Program-made: the position numbers and the translations under genes
Notes under the pieces: generated by a model
Told to the model about the DNA's origin: nothing
The model's input: the letters and a program-made list of their open reading frames with translations, nothing else
Databases searched by the model: none
Shown: one piece after another, positions 52,279 through 61,542 of the stretch
How positions within the stretch are numbered: the first letter of the stretch is position 1
How the letters are laid out: each line of letters begins with the position of its first letter
Origin: Pseudomonadota bacterium
GTDB lineage: Bacteria > Pseudomonadota > Gammaproteobacteria > Burkholderiales > Rhodocyclaceae
Direction of reading: 5' to 3'
Length of the DNA stretch: 64,000 nucleotides
Assembly (NCBI GenBank): GCA_029776255.1
Contig: JAKOTN010000114.1
Location: forward strand, 1 to 64,000

Positions 52279-55016
52279 TGCTGGGACTGACCTTACGAGA
52301 AGAATTCCGGGGTAAACGCCTCAAAGGGACCGCCATTGAGCTGTCCAACGACACGAACACTGGCGCGACGCAGATCGCAGCCAAGTCGTTCCTCGAAATC
52401 ACCTACCCGACGCACGACTTGCTCAAGGGCATCGAAGCAGTTGGTCCCAACCAAGGGCGTCCCGTTGTCGTGATCGGTGAGCGCGGTTTAGGTAAGTCGC
52501 ACTTGATGGCGGCGCTGTACCACGCTGTCAATGACCCGATATCTACCGGCGCTTGGCTGAATGCCTGGGCAAGCACCTTGGGTGACGACCAGATCGGCAA
52601 GATCGCACTGCGCGACGGAATGCAGGTGATCGGCGAAAGCTTGCACCGTCAGCGTTACAAGTTCCTTTGGGACCTGCTGTTTGAACGCCACCCACACGGC
52701 ACCTACATCAAGGGCAAGTGGGAGGGCATGGGTGCATCCAAGACCGATGTACCGTCTGACAAGTTGATCGTCGAGTTGCTTGAGCACACACCGACCATGC
52801 TGCTGCTGGACGAATTCCAGACATGGTTCGACGGTTTGACCAACACCAAGCAATACCCCTGGAAGCACTGGGCGTTCAACTTCATCCAGATTCTGTCTGA
52901 GATTGCCAAGGAACGTCCCGACCTGCTGGTGCTGGTCATCTCTGTGCGTAACGGCAGCAGTGATGCCTACCAGCAGGTGCATCGTGTGAATCCGGTAGCC
53001 GTTGATTTCAAGGCTGGTGGCAACGCAGAGCGAATTCAGCAGGACCGTCGCCGCATGTTGTTGCACCGCCTGTTCGATAACCGGATGCAGATCGCTCCGA
53101 GTGGAGTCGATGCGCTGGTGGCGGAGCACGTTTCGGAATATTTCCGTCTGGCCGAAGTGCCGCCGTCTGAACAGGATCGCAAGCGCAAGGAGTTCGCCGA
53201 GTCCTGGCCGTTTGCCCCGCACCTGTTGCGCTTGCTGGAAGAGCAAGTCCTAATCGCCACCGATGCCCAGGATACCCGCGACATGATTCGCATCCTGGCG
53301 AACCTATACAAGAGCCGGGGCGAGGTCGTGCCGGTGCTCACGGCTGCCGATTTCCGTTTGGATGACGACGCATCGGGCATTGGCGCACTGCTGGATTCCG
53401 TCTCGAACGCGCAGCACCGCACCTTGCGCGAGAAGGCCCAGCAAAACATCATTTCCGTCACCGAGGCGGTCTACAACCACGCCGAACTGGCACCGCATCT
53501 GCAAGAAATCATTGGTGCGTTGTGGTTGCGTTCGATTGCGGTTGGCAACATGGCAGGTGCAGAGCCTGCAACGCTACAGGTTGATATAACGAGGGACAAG
53601 GCGCTCGATGACAACGCCTTCCAAGTTGAACTGGCAACTGTAGTTGAAAATAGCTTCAACATTCACCAGGACGGCCCTCGTCTGGTGTTCCGTGAAGAAG
53701 AAAACCCACGCGCCAAGCTGATGGCTTGCGCCCGTAACGACAAGCTTTTCACCGATGGCTCTGACATGGGCCAGCTTGCCAAACAGGTCCGCTACGTAAT
53801 CGGCGGAACCGACGAGGTGGCTAAATCCTTCCGTGTCATTGCACTACCCAAATCTTGGCAGACAGACCCTTGGTCCGCACTCGATGAAAAAGAACAGCCC
53901 GACCAATGGGATGACCGCCTGCCGATTCTGGTGCTGCCCGAAGAGCCGGAAAACCTCGATCAACGCCTTGGGCGCTGGCTGAAGGACCACCTGCAAAAGC
54001 GTCGCAACACCATCCGTTTTCTGCTGCCACGCTCGGGGTCGAGCAATGCCTTCCTGGATCGTGACTTGTTGATTCTGGCCCGTGCAGAAATGAAAGCACA
54101 GGAATGGAGCGGCCAAGGCCCCGAGTACAAGAAGCTGCACACTGAGTTTCAAGGGGTGCTGCGCGACATTCTGAAGAAGCGATTCGACCGTTTCGCTGTC
54201 TTGTCGCGTTGGAACTTTGCCGACCCCAACCAATGCTTGTTCAGCGTCGAGAGCCTGAAGAAGCAGGGAGCCCAGATTCCTGAAGGCATCGAAGAGGCGC
54301 TGGTTAACGATTTGTTCGTGCCTGAAGACTTCGAGGACTTGGTATTGGAAGCTGCCGCCAACAATTCATCGGTCGGCAAGCTGCTGCAGGAACTGCGTGA
54401 GCCTCGTCCTGCAGGGCAGGATTGCATCCCCTGGCTCGGTGAAACTTCGATGAAGGAACGCATCCTGCGCTTGTGTGCGCGGGGTAAGTTAGCCATCAAC
54501 TTGCGTGGCCTGGAATACCTGCAAACCTCACCAGGCGAAGATGAAGAAACGGCCTGGAAGCGTCTGCGTCCCAAGCTGTCGTACACCGGGCGGCAGTTGG
54601 ACGAAATTTTCCTGATGGAGCCATCGGCAGTGCCGACCACGGGTGGCGCAACCCCACCGGCAGAGCCTCCGGCTGGCGGCAATACAGGCTTGTTCGGTGG
54701 TGGCACTACAACCCCCAATCCACCTCCCGGCGTAAGCGAGCCCCCTCCTGGTGGTCAAATTACACCACCTCCTGGTGGCATCTTTGGTGGCAATAACACG
54801 GGTGGCAACAGCAAACCGCGAGTGGTACTGCACAACCCACCAACCTCCGGGCTGAATCTCTACTCCAAGCTCGAAGGCTGGGGTATCGGCCCTGCCACAT
54901 CGGTCAACGAGGTCACCATCAAAGTGACGGCGGCTACAGGTGCCCAACTCTCCAAGCTGCTCAAGAACCTGCCGGACGGCATGACGTTCGAGCTCAATCT
55001 TGAGAAGGACGAGTAA
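52278..55016 (+). CDS. DUF499-family AAA+ ATPase
   Basis: 912 aa. Walker A GERGLGKS at 67-74 and Walker B MLLLDE at 174-179 near the N-terminus, sensor strand LLVLVISVR near 225. The long C-terminal part ends with a Pro/Gly-rich linker (about 785-850, repeated PPPGG and GGNTG) and a small globular domain. DUF499 ATPases occur in defence islands with PglZ proteins and DUF1156 methylases and are comparable in place, not clearly in sequence, to BrxC/PglY. Probably a motor or assembly platform for the complex. Overlaps the PglZ gene by one base. Confidence 0.88.
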   Translation: MLGLTLREEFRGKRLKGTAIELSNDTNTGATQIAAKSFLEITYPTHDLLKGIEAVGPNQGRPVVVIGERGLGKSHLMAALYHAVNDPISTGAWLNAWASTLGDDQIGKIALRDGMQVIGESLHRQRYKFLWDLLFERHPHGTYIKGKWEGMGASKTDVPSDKLIVELLEHTPTMLLLDEFQTWFDGLTNTKQYPWKHWAFNFIQILSEIAKERPDLLVLVISVRNGSSDAYQQVHRVNPVAVDFKAGGNAERIQQDRRRMLLHRLFDNRMQIAPSGVDALVAEHVSEYFRLAEVPPSEQDRKRKEFAESWPFAPHLLRLLEEQVLIATDAQDTRDMIRILANLYKSRGEVVPVLTAADFRLDDDASGIGALLDSVSNAQHRTLREKAQQNIISVTEAVYNHAELAPHLQEIIGALWLRSIAVGNMAGAEPATLQVDITRDKALDDNAFQVELATVVENSFNIHQDGPRLVFREEENPRAKLMACARNDKLFTDGSDMGQLAKQVRYVIGGTDEVAKSFRVIALPKSWQTDPWSALDEKEQPDQWDDRLPILVLPEEPENLDQRLGRWLKDHLQKRRNTIRFLLPRSGSSNAFLDRDLLILARAEMKAQEWSGQGPEYKKLHTEFQGVLRDILKKRFDRFAVLSRWNFADPNQCLFSVESLKKQGAQIPEGIEEALVNDLFVPEDFEDLVLEAAANNSSVGKLLQELREPRPAGQDCIPWLGETSMKERILRLCARGKLAINLRGLEYLQTSPGEDEETAWKRLRPKLSYTGRQLDEIFLMEPSAVPTTGGATPPAEPPAGGNTGLFGGGTTTPNPPPGVSEPPPGGQITPPPGGIFGGNNTGGNSKPRVVLHNPPTSGLNLYSKLEGWGIGPATSVNEVTIKVTAATGAQLSKLLKNLPDGMTFELNLEKDE

Positions 55017-56005
55017 TGGCACTTGATGCACAGCTCCTGCAGCAACTGACCAAGGGCTCGGCCAAGGATGCCTGGGCCACCATCGTTGCCAATGCAGTCG
55101 AAATCGCCTCTTCGCCGCTGGGCGCGTTGTTAGCGACCAGCGAGGTCATCAAACGTGACCGCGAGATTGGCCTGCTTGACCACTTCCTGGCCTCAAGCAG
55201 TTGGGACCTGTGGCAAGCCTTCGGCACGGCGGTTGAGCGCAACTCCGAGCGGCTGGTTCGCTGGTGGGCAGAGCCATACAGCGCCAAGGCAGTGTTGATT
55301 TTGGACGGCTTGTCGCTGCGTGAAATGCCCTGGTTGCTGCAGGGGGCCAAGGAGCGAGGCTTTACGCTGCACGAAGTGTCGGCCTACGCCTCCGAACTGC
55401 CTGGTGAAACCAACGAATTTGCCCAGGCCCTTGGCTTCAACAGCCGTAGCCAGTTGCAAAACAACGGTGGCGGCTTCCTGCACAAGCTGCAATCGACGGC
55501 GACTGAATGCGTTGATATGCCCTGGAAGGACTGTGAGGGCCTGATTAATGGCACCCCGAACTGGGTATTCTGGCACCACTGGCCCGATAGCAAGGTGCAT
55601 GACGGCTCTGGCGCAGGGCAAGGGCTGGACACCCTCACCCGCGATGCCGCTGAACAGCTCGCCAGCGACGACTTTTGGGGCTTTGTCGAACGCTTGGCTA
55701 CAGGCCGCCGCCTGGTCATCACCTCAGACCATGGCTATGCCGCTACCGGCTACTTCCCGGATGCCGAAGGCGAGGTTGGGCAGTTCCTCAAGCAGACCTT
55801 TGCCAGTGGGCGCAGTGCCAAGGGTGAAGGCGATGCAGGCCCCTTTGTGCCGCCGGTTGCACTGAATATTGAAAGCCCCCATGGCACCCATTTGCTGGCT
55901 GTTGGTCGCCGCAAGTGGAAGAGCCAAGGAGGCTACCCAACATTGACGCATGGTGGCCTGTCGCTGTTGGAAGTTTTGTCTCCCTTCGTCGAGATCACCA
56001 AATAA
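55016..56005 (+). CDS. Short PglZ-domain protein
   Basis: 329 aa. The alkaline-phosphatase-fold signatures are present: VLILDGLSLREM with Asp97, LVITSDHGYAATGYF with Asp241-His242, and C-terminal THGGLSLLEVLSPFVEI. BREX PglZ is usually 700-900 aa; this protein is essentially the catalytic domain with about 85 N-terminal residues. PglZ is needed for BREX methylation and defence and binds metals. Follows the DUF499 gene by TAATG coupling. Confidence 0.85.
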   Translation: MALDAQLLQQLTKGSAKDAWATIVANAVEIASSPLGALLATSEVIKRDREIGLLDHFLASSSWDLWQAFGTAVERNSERLVRWWAEPYSAKAVLILDGLSLREMPWLLQGAKERGFTLHEVSAYASELPGETNEFAQALGFNSRSQLQNNGGGFLHKLQSTATECVDMPWKDCEGLINGTPNWVFWHHWPDSKVHDGSGAGQGLDTLTRDAAEQLASDDFWGFVERLATGRRLVITSDHGYAATGYFPDAEGEVGQFLKQTFASGRSAKGEGDAGPFVPPVALNIESPHGTHLLAVGRRKWKSQGGYPTLTHGGLSLLEVLSPFVEITK

Positions 56006-56016
56006 GAAGGCTAAAA

Positions 56017-59000
56017 ATGGATTACTGGGAACAGAAAAAAGACGCAAAGGCAGAATTGCGTGAGCAAGTTGCCAAGGTTGTAGGAGCCGGGAAGCCTGTC
56101 GCACTCGAAACGGTCGATTTCAACGATCCGAACCGCCCCAAGACCTGCTTGGAGGTTGATTTTCCAATCCTGCCGGTCAACCAGGTTGCGATCATTGAAG
56201 GCAATGCGGGCAAGCCCATCTACCAAATGTCCAAATGGTGGGCGCGGCGGCGTTCCAGCGTGTTTCGCTCGATGTTGATTGCAGCGGCGACGAAGGCCCC
56301 GGAAGACAAATCGCACACAGCCAAGCTGGTGTGGGACAACTACTACGCCAACCACCAGAAGAAAGGTGCATTCAAGCACCTCAAGGTGGCAGACATTTTC
56401 ATGGGCGGAGGCACCACGCTGGTCGAAGGCTCTCGCCTCGGGATGCAGATGATCGGTAACGACCTGAATCCGGTTGCCTGGTTCGTGGTCAAGCAGGAAC
56501 TGGCAAATGTTGATCTGGATGAAGTGAAGCGGCTGTTGGCTGACATTGAGGCCGAGGTTAAGCCGCAGATCATGCCTTACTACTATTGCGATGGCCCGGA
56601 AGGTGAAAAGGGAACGTGGACAAACCTGCCGACCAAGAAAGTGATGCCCAGCGATTTTGACCCGCTGACCATTCCGCTAAACGAGCGCAAGGACTACCGC
56701 TACGAAGGTCCTGAGATCATTTACACCTTCTGGGCGAAGCACGGCCCTTGTCAGGTGACTGGTTGCGGTCACCGCACACCGATCATGAGCAGCCCCGTGA
56801 TGGCTGTTAAGTCGATCAGCGTAAAGCACTGGGGCCACACATGCGGCAATTGCGGAGGGGAATATCACATCGAAGAGGATGCCGCTCGTATGGCTCCCGA
56901 TTCACCACTGTTCGTTGCCCCATCTGAGCATCCGTTTGCAGTGCTAGATGGTAATGGTGGAGTTTCCTGCCCACATTGTCGGAACAAAAGCGCCGCGCAG
57001 ATTCGGCCCAAAGATGGCCTGGTCCTCGAAGGAAAAAACGGTCAAATCAAGCTCGGTAAAGGTAAGAACAAGAAGGTGGAATTGAGCTTGCTGGTGCATC
57101 CGCAATGGCTGGCGGGTTCGCCCAAGCAGAATTTAGAAGGCCAGCCCTTAGGCGGCTCGGCTCAGGACGATGGGGCTGCGACCAGGCGATGGGATAGTGA
57201 GCGCGCATCCAAGATTCGCCTGCTGGAAGTGCGTGGCGCACTGCCGGAGGAAGTGACGTGCCCGGAAACGAAGGTCACTTTTGCGCCAGAAAACGGCACG
57301 GTGCCAAAGAAATCGCACTACGCCTGCGCGGCCTGCGGAACGGTGCAGGATGTGCTGACGACTATCAAGGCGACGGGCAAGACGGGGCCGATGGCTGCTT
57401 ACGCGGTGCAAGGCTACGCACCAAAGCGTGATGCGGCAGGCAAACCCTACAGCGGTCGCTTCTTCGCAGCCTATGGCTCTGCACATGCCCAGCAATACGA
57501 CACCGCGTTCGCCGAATGGGAAGCCCGCAAGGAAGATGATCTCAAAGACTATTGGCCTCGATCTGAACTTCCCTATGGCTTCATGACACACATGAACAAT
57601 GGGGGAATTCCAAATCATGGATTCACTCATTGGTGGACCATGTTCAATCCTAGGCAGATGCTGGTACATACACAGCTTCTGAAGGCTATTTCAACAGTCG
57701 GAAGCTATTCTTGGAACGTAAGGGAATATGTTCTCGGGGCATTCCAACAATACCTGCGAAATCAGAGTCTGTTTACGCTTTGGAATGTGAAGGCTGACAA
57801 GCTTGAGCCGCAGTTTGCTAACAACAATTACCACCCCAAGGCTACGACGGTCGAGAACTGCGTGTTCGCAACCCTTGGGCGTGGAAATTGGGCATCCTGT
57901 GTCGAAGGAATCATTCAAGGTCGTGAGTGGGCTATTGAGCCATGGGAAGCAGCGAGTGTCGAAACGCTGAAAAGAAATGTTCCAGCCTTGGCGGAACAAA
58001 TAGCTGGCAAAAGTGAAAAGGTCTTTCCTGGTGACGCAGTCGGCGAGGTCGCCGTATTCCGGGCCTCCTCCACTGAATTGACGCACATCGCCTCGTCCTC
58101 CCTCGATTTGGTCATCACTGATCCTCCTTTTGGTGGCCTGCTCCATTATTCGGAGCTATCCGATTTCTTTTATGTCTGGCTACGCCTTGTGCTGAAGGAT
58201 AAATACCCGGACTACTTCAGTACTGAGCACACACCGAAATCGCTCGAAGCCGTTGCTAACCGTGCTCGTGAACCGGAAGATCCAGACGGCTTCTACCAAC
58301 GCCTTCTTACCCAGTGTTGGTCCGAAGCACATCGCGTACTCAAGCCTAGTGGCATTCTTGCCTTTACCTTCCACCATAGCGAGGACGAGCCTTGGGTAGC
58401 TGTGCTGGAATCGCTGTTTGATGCAGGTTACTACCTGGAAGCAACCTATCCGATTCGTTCTGATGAAACGAAGGGTGAGGGGTCGAAACCAGGAACTTTC
58501 GGCTCTCAGACTATTGAGTACGACATTATTCATGTTTGCCGCAAACGAACGGAAGAACCAAAGCCGGTTAGCTGGGGCCGTATGCGTCGTGAGGTCATGG
58601 CCGATGTACGCCAGTTGCAGGCCATGCTGGAAAACCACGCCAAGGAAGGTCTGCCTGCTGCCGACATTCAGGTCATCCGGCGTGGCAAGGCGCTGGAATA
58701 CTTCTCACGCCACTATGGCAAGGTCTATGTGGACGAAGGTCGTGCCATTTCTGTGCGCGAAGCCCTGATCGGTATCAACCAACTCATCGACGAGGATGCA
58801 GACAAGGGCAAAGAGCCTCCCCCGGTCAATGCCGAGCCCATCTCGCGCCAGTTCCTGCGGACGTTTGGTACGGCCACTGAACTGAAGCGCGACCAGCTTC
58901 AGAAATTCCTGAAGGGTTCCATCACCACGCCCGATGAATTCGAGCAACGTGGCTGGTGTACCGAGAAAAGCAAGGTGTTCACTCGCGTGAATCCGCTCGA

Positions 59001-59301
59001 CTTTGCACGTGAATGGTCCGGCAAACACAAGCGCCGTCTGTCCTCCGATCTGGACCAAGCTTTGGTATTGATTGGCTCGTGCTTCGACGGCAGCGGCATT
59101 AACGCCTCCGACACGCTGAAGAATGAAAACTTCAAACCGCACGTGGCCCTGAAGCCATTGCTGGAATGGCTGCACCGTAACGGCCCCGACCAGGCCACAC
59201 GCAATGCGGCCTCTCGTGCCGTCTCGATCTACAACGCCTGGGCTGCCAGCCAGGCGGTCAAGCCTGTACAGGGCTCCTTGTTCGAGGAATATGAGCAATG
59301 A
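56017..59301 (+). CDS. DUF1156 adenine-type DNA methyltransferase
   Basis: 1094 aa from ATG 56017, with AAGAAGG upstream; the longer frame runs into the PglZ gene and is not supported. The N-terminal DUF1156 segment shows YQMSKWWARRRSSVFRSML. SAM-site motif ADIFMGGGTTLVEG is near 124 and the catalytic ITDPPFGG near 700, a gap of more than 570 residues that holds zinc-ribbon pairs (CQVTGCGH near 245, CGNCGGEY near 276, CPHCRNK near 318, CAACGTV near 437). Probably methylates host DNA to mark self. Ends in a 4-bp overlap with the next gene. Confidence 0.9.
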   Translation: MDYWEQKKDAKAELREQVAKVVGAGKPVALETVDFNDPNRPKTCLEVDFPILPVNQVAIIEGNAGKPIYQMSKWWARRRSSVFRSMLIAAATKAPEDKSHTAKLVWDNYYANHQKKGAFKHLKVADIFMGGGTTLVEGSRLGMQMIGNDLNPVAWFVVKQELANVDLDEVKRLLADIEAEVKPQIMPYYYCDGPEGEKGTWTNLPTKKVMPSDFDPLTIPLNERKDYRYEGPEIIYTFWAKHGPCQVTGCGHRTPIMSSPVMAVKSISVKHWGHTCGNCGGEYHIEEDAARMAPDSPLFVAPSEHPFAVLDGNGGVSCPHCRNKSAAQIRPKDGLVLEGKNGQIKLGKGKNKKVELSLLVHPQWLAGSPKQNLEGQPLGGSAQDDGAATRRWDSERASKIRLLEVRGALPEEVTCPETKVTFAPENGTVPKKSHYACAACGTVQDVLTTIKATGKTGPMAAYAVQGYAPKRDAAGKPYSGRFFAAYGSAHAQQYDTAFAEWEARKEDDLKDYWPRSELPYGFMTHMNNGGIPNHGFTHWWTMFNPRQMLVHTQLLKAISTVGSYSWNVREYVLGAFQQYLRNQSLFTLWNVKADKLEPQFANNNYHPKATTVENCVFATLGRGNWASCVEGIIQGREWAIEPWEAASVETLKRNVPALAEQIAGKSEKVFPGDAVGEVAVFRASSTELTHIASSSLDLVITDPPFGGLLHYSELSDFFYVWLRLVLKDKYPDYFSTEHTPKSLEAVANRAREPEDPDGFYQRLLTQCWSEAHRVLKPSGILAFTFHHSEDEPWVAVLESLFDAGYYLEATYPIRSDETKGEGSKPGTFGSQTIEYDIIHVCRKRTEEPKPVSWGRMRREVMADVRQLQAMLENHAKEGLPAADIQVIRRGKALEYFSRHYGKVYVDEGRAISVREALIGINQLIDEDADKGKEPPPVNAEPISRQFLRTFGTATELKRDQLQKFLKGSITTPDEFEQRGWCTEKSKVFTRVNPLDFAREWSGKHKRRLSSDLDQALVLIGSCFDGSGINASDTLKNENFKPHVALKPLLEWLHRNGPDQATRNAASRAVSIYNAWAASQAVKPVQGSLFEEYEQ

Positions 59302-59798
59302 AGCAAACCCTCAGCACCGTTTGGCAGCGCAGCGGCACCAGTTGGATTTGGGACGAAGAAGCCCGAAACCAGGTGTGCGCTGCCCATGAAGTCTTGAGCC
59401 TGCGGCAGTTTCTGCAATTGGTGGGCCTATGGCCGGACGACTTGCCAAGCAATGGCGACAAAACCATGGTGGTGGCTGGCCTGGAAGGCAGCTTGGACCT
59501 GTTGTCGCCCGAGGATGCTGAGGTTTGGCTGGGCGATGCCATCAAGGATGCGATCCTGTCGTTCCAAGATTACTATCAGGGCGAGGCATCGCTGGTTTTC
59601 TGGCTGCCATCCGGTCAAGGGCGCATCAAGTTTCACCCCGCTACCGACTCGATTGAGTGGCGCTGTGCAGCCCCGTACAACGAAAGTCTGCTGGCGTTTG
59701 GCCGCATCCTGTGGGGTGAGGCAAACGAGTACCCGCAAGAGATTTTGCTGCGTGAAGGCGGCAAGGCTGCGGGACTGTTTCACCTGCGGATTACCTAG
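59298..59798 (+). CDS. Unrecognised 166-aa protein of the defence-like operon
   Basis: 166 aa, ATGA overlap with the methylase. Mixed alpha/beta, acidic, with no Walker, HTH or nuclease motif seen. FWLPSGQGRIKFHPATDSIEW near the middle and a C-terminal AGLFHLRIT strand are the clearest features. The tight coupling suggests a subunit or accessory of the methylase. I cannot name a family. Confidence 0.6.
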   Translation: MKQTLSTVWQRSGTSWIWDEEARNQVCAAHEVLSLRQFLQLVGLWPDDLPSNGDKTMVVAGLEGSLDLLSPEDAEVWLGDAIKDAILSFQDYYQGEASLVFWLPSGQGRIKFHPATDSIEWRCAAPYNESLLAFGRILWGEANEYPQEILLREGGKAAGLFHLRIT

Positions 59799-59806
59799 GA
59801 AATCCG

Positions 59807-60877
59807 ATGAAGACGCTACGCAAAATAACCATTGATGGCTTCAAGTCCATCGAACACGCCGAACTGGAGCTGGGCGACCTGAACGTGGTCATCGGTGCAA
59901 ACGGTTCGGGCAAGTCCAATTTCATTGGTGTTTTCCGCCTGCTGGAGCGGGTGCTGTCGCACAACCTGCAGGTGTATGTGGGCAGCGAGCCTGATCGCTT
60001 GCTGCACCATGGGCGAAAGAAGACCTCTGCCCTGTCGCTCGACTTCAGGTTTGACCAGAATGCCTATGGCTTTGCGCTGAAGGCATCTCAGGACACGCTG
60101 ATTTTCGAGAATGAGTGCGTGGAGTACAGCGGCCTGTGGAAGTACGCCGAGCCGATTGCAGTGGGCCACAAGGAAAGCAAGCTGGAAGAGGCTGCGGAGT
60201 CCTACAAAAACAAGATTCCGAAGCACGTCTTTCCGATGGTGAGGAATCTGGTTGTCTATCACTTCCACGATACCTCGGACAATTCGCCTGCCAAGCAGTC
60301 CTGTAACGTCACCGATAACCGTTCCTTCCGCCCCGATGCGGCCAACTTGCCTGCCTACCTGTACTGGCTGCAGGAAAAGCACCCTGTGCAGTTCCGCCAC
60401 ATCGAGGAACACATCCGGCTGGTTGCACCGTTTTTCGACCGTTTCGAGCTGGCACCGTCGCAACTGAACGAGAAAAAAATCAAGCTGGAGTGGCGTCAGA
60501 AGGGCTCGGACGCTTACTTTGATGCCTATTCCCTGTCTGACGGTACGCTGCGCTTCATTTGCCTTGCCACACTGCTGCTGCAACCCAACCCGCCTGCGCT
60601 GATCCTGCTGGATGAGCCCGAGCTAGGCTTGCATCCCTTCGCCATTCGCATCCTGGCCGAAATGCTGGAATCTGCTTCCGAGCGTGTTCAGGTGATCTTG
60701 GCTACGCAATCGGTGACGCTGCTGAACAACTTCGCGCCCAAGGATGTGATCGTTGCCGAAAACGATGGCTTGAAAACCACTTTCAAGCGCCTGGATGAAG
60801 ACAAGCTGTCGTTGTGGCTGGAAGAATTCAGCATTGGCGACCTGTGGGAGAAGAACGTCCTGGGAGGTCGTCCATGA
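59807..60877 (+). CDS. OLD/RecF-like AAA_21 ATPase
   Basis: 356 aa. KITIDGFKSIEHAEL and Walker A GANGSGKS at 30-37, signature-like LSDGTLRFICLATLLL near 245, and Walker B LILLDEPELGLHP near 265-276 with a following QVILATQSVTLLNNF. This is the ABC-type ATPase core of OLD and related defence proteins; the TOPRIM part is absent and may be supplied by the next gene. The next gene starts in its stop codon. Confidence 0.88.
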   Translation: MKTLRKITIDGFKSIEHAELELGDLNVVIGANGSGKSNFIGVFRLLERVLSHNLQVYVGSEPDRLLHHGRKKTSALSLDFRFDQNAYGFALKASQDTLIFENECVEYSGLWKYAEPIAVGHKESKLEEAAESYKNKIPKHVFPMVRNLVVYHFHDTSDNSPAKQSCNVTDNRSFRPDAANLPAYLYWLQEKHPVQFRHIEEHIRLVAPFFDRFELAPSQLNEKKIKLEWRQKGSDAYFDAYSLSDGTLRFICLATLLLQPNPPALILLDEPELGLHPFAIRILAEMLESASERVQVILATQSVTLLNNFAPKDVIVAENDGLKTTFKRLDEDKLSLWLEEFSIGDLWEKNVLGGRP

Positions 60878-61542
60878 CCCGGCTGCTGATGCTGGTAGAG
60901 GGCCAGTCCGAGGAAATTTTCGTCAAACAAACACTCGCACCGCACTTGGCTGACCATGGCGTTTTCGTTCAGCCTATCGTGCTGTGGACCAAGCGTTTGG
61001 CTGCTGGCGGTGGTCATCGCGGAGGCGTGTCGAACTGGAATCAAATTCGACGCAGCCTGTTGCCACTGACCTTCGATACCGATGCCTGGATCACGACGCT
61101 ACTCGATTTTTATGGCTTGCCGGACGATGTTCCCGGCTACCAAGAAGCACTGCTGCCGGGCAATCCTCGTGAGCGTGTGACCGGCCTGGAAGCCTGCCTG
61201 GCAGCCGAAATCAACAATCAGCGATTCATTCCCTTCCTGGCGCTGCATGAGTTTGAGGCGTGGGTTTTCTGCAATGCAGAGGTTCTGGCGAAGCACTTTG
61301 ACCGCGCTGATCTGACAGGTAAGGTGGCTGATGCCATCGCGGTGGCCGGTGAGCCGGAGCTGATTAACCACGGCAAGGACACACACCCGAAGGCCCGACT
61401 GCAGGCCATGGCGACCGGGTACAAAGAAACATCGGACGGCCCGACCCTGATGGGCAAGATTGGCATCCCCGCCATACGCGATGCCTGTCCGCACTTTGCA
61501 GCTTGGCTCGGTCGTTTGGAAGCTTTGGGCCAGGGAGCGTGA
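60874..61542 (+). CDS. DUF4276 family protein (TOPRIM-like candidate)
   Basis: 222 aa from ATG 60874, overlapping the ATPase stop by 4 bp. MLVEGQSEEIFVKQ has paired glutamates, TTLLDFYGLP has an acidic strand end, and LHEFEAWVF and HPKARLQAM follow, typical of DUF4276. The order of acidic residues resembles TOPRIM nucleases such as AriB/RloB-type effectors. Together with the ATPase it may form a two-gene effector. The nuclease role is inferred. Confidence 0.8.
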   Translation: MTRLLMLVEGQSEEIFVKQTLAPHLADHGVFVQPIVLWTKRLAAGGGHRGGVSNWNQIRRSLLPLTFDTDAWITTLLDFYGLPDDVPGYQEALLPGNPRERVTGLEACLAAEINNQRFIPFLALHEFEAWVFCNAEVLAKHFDRADLTGKVADAIAVAGEPELINHGKDTHPKARLQAMATGYKETSDGPTLMGKIGIPAIRDACPHFAAWLGRLEALGQGA

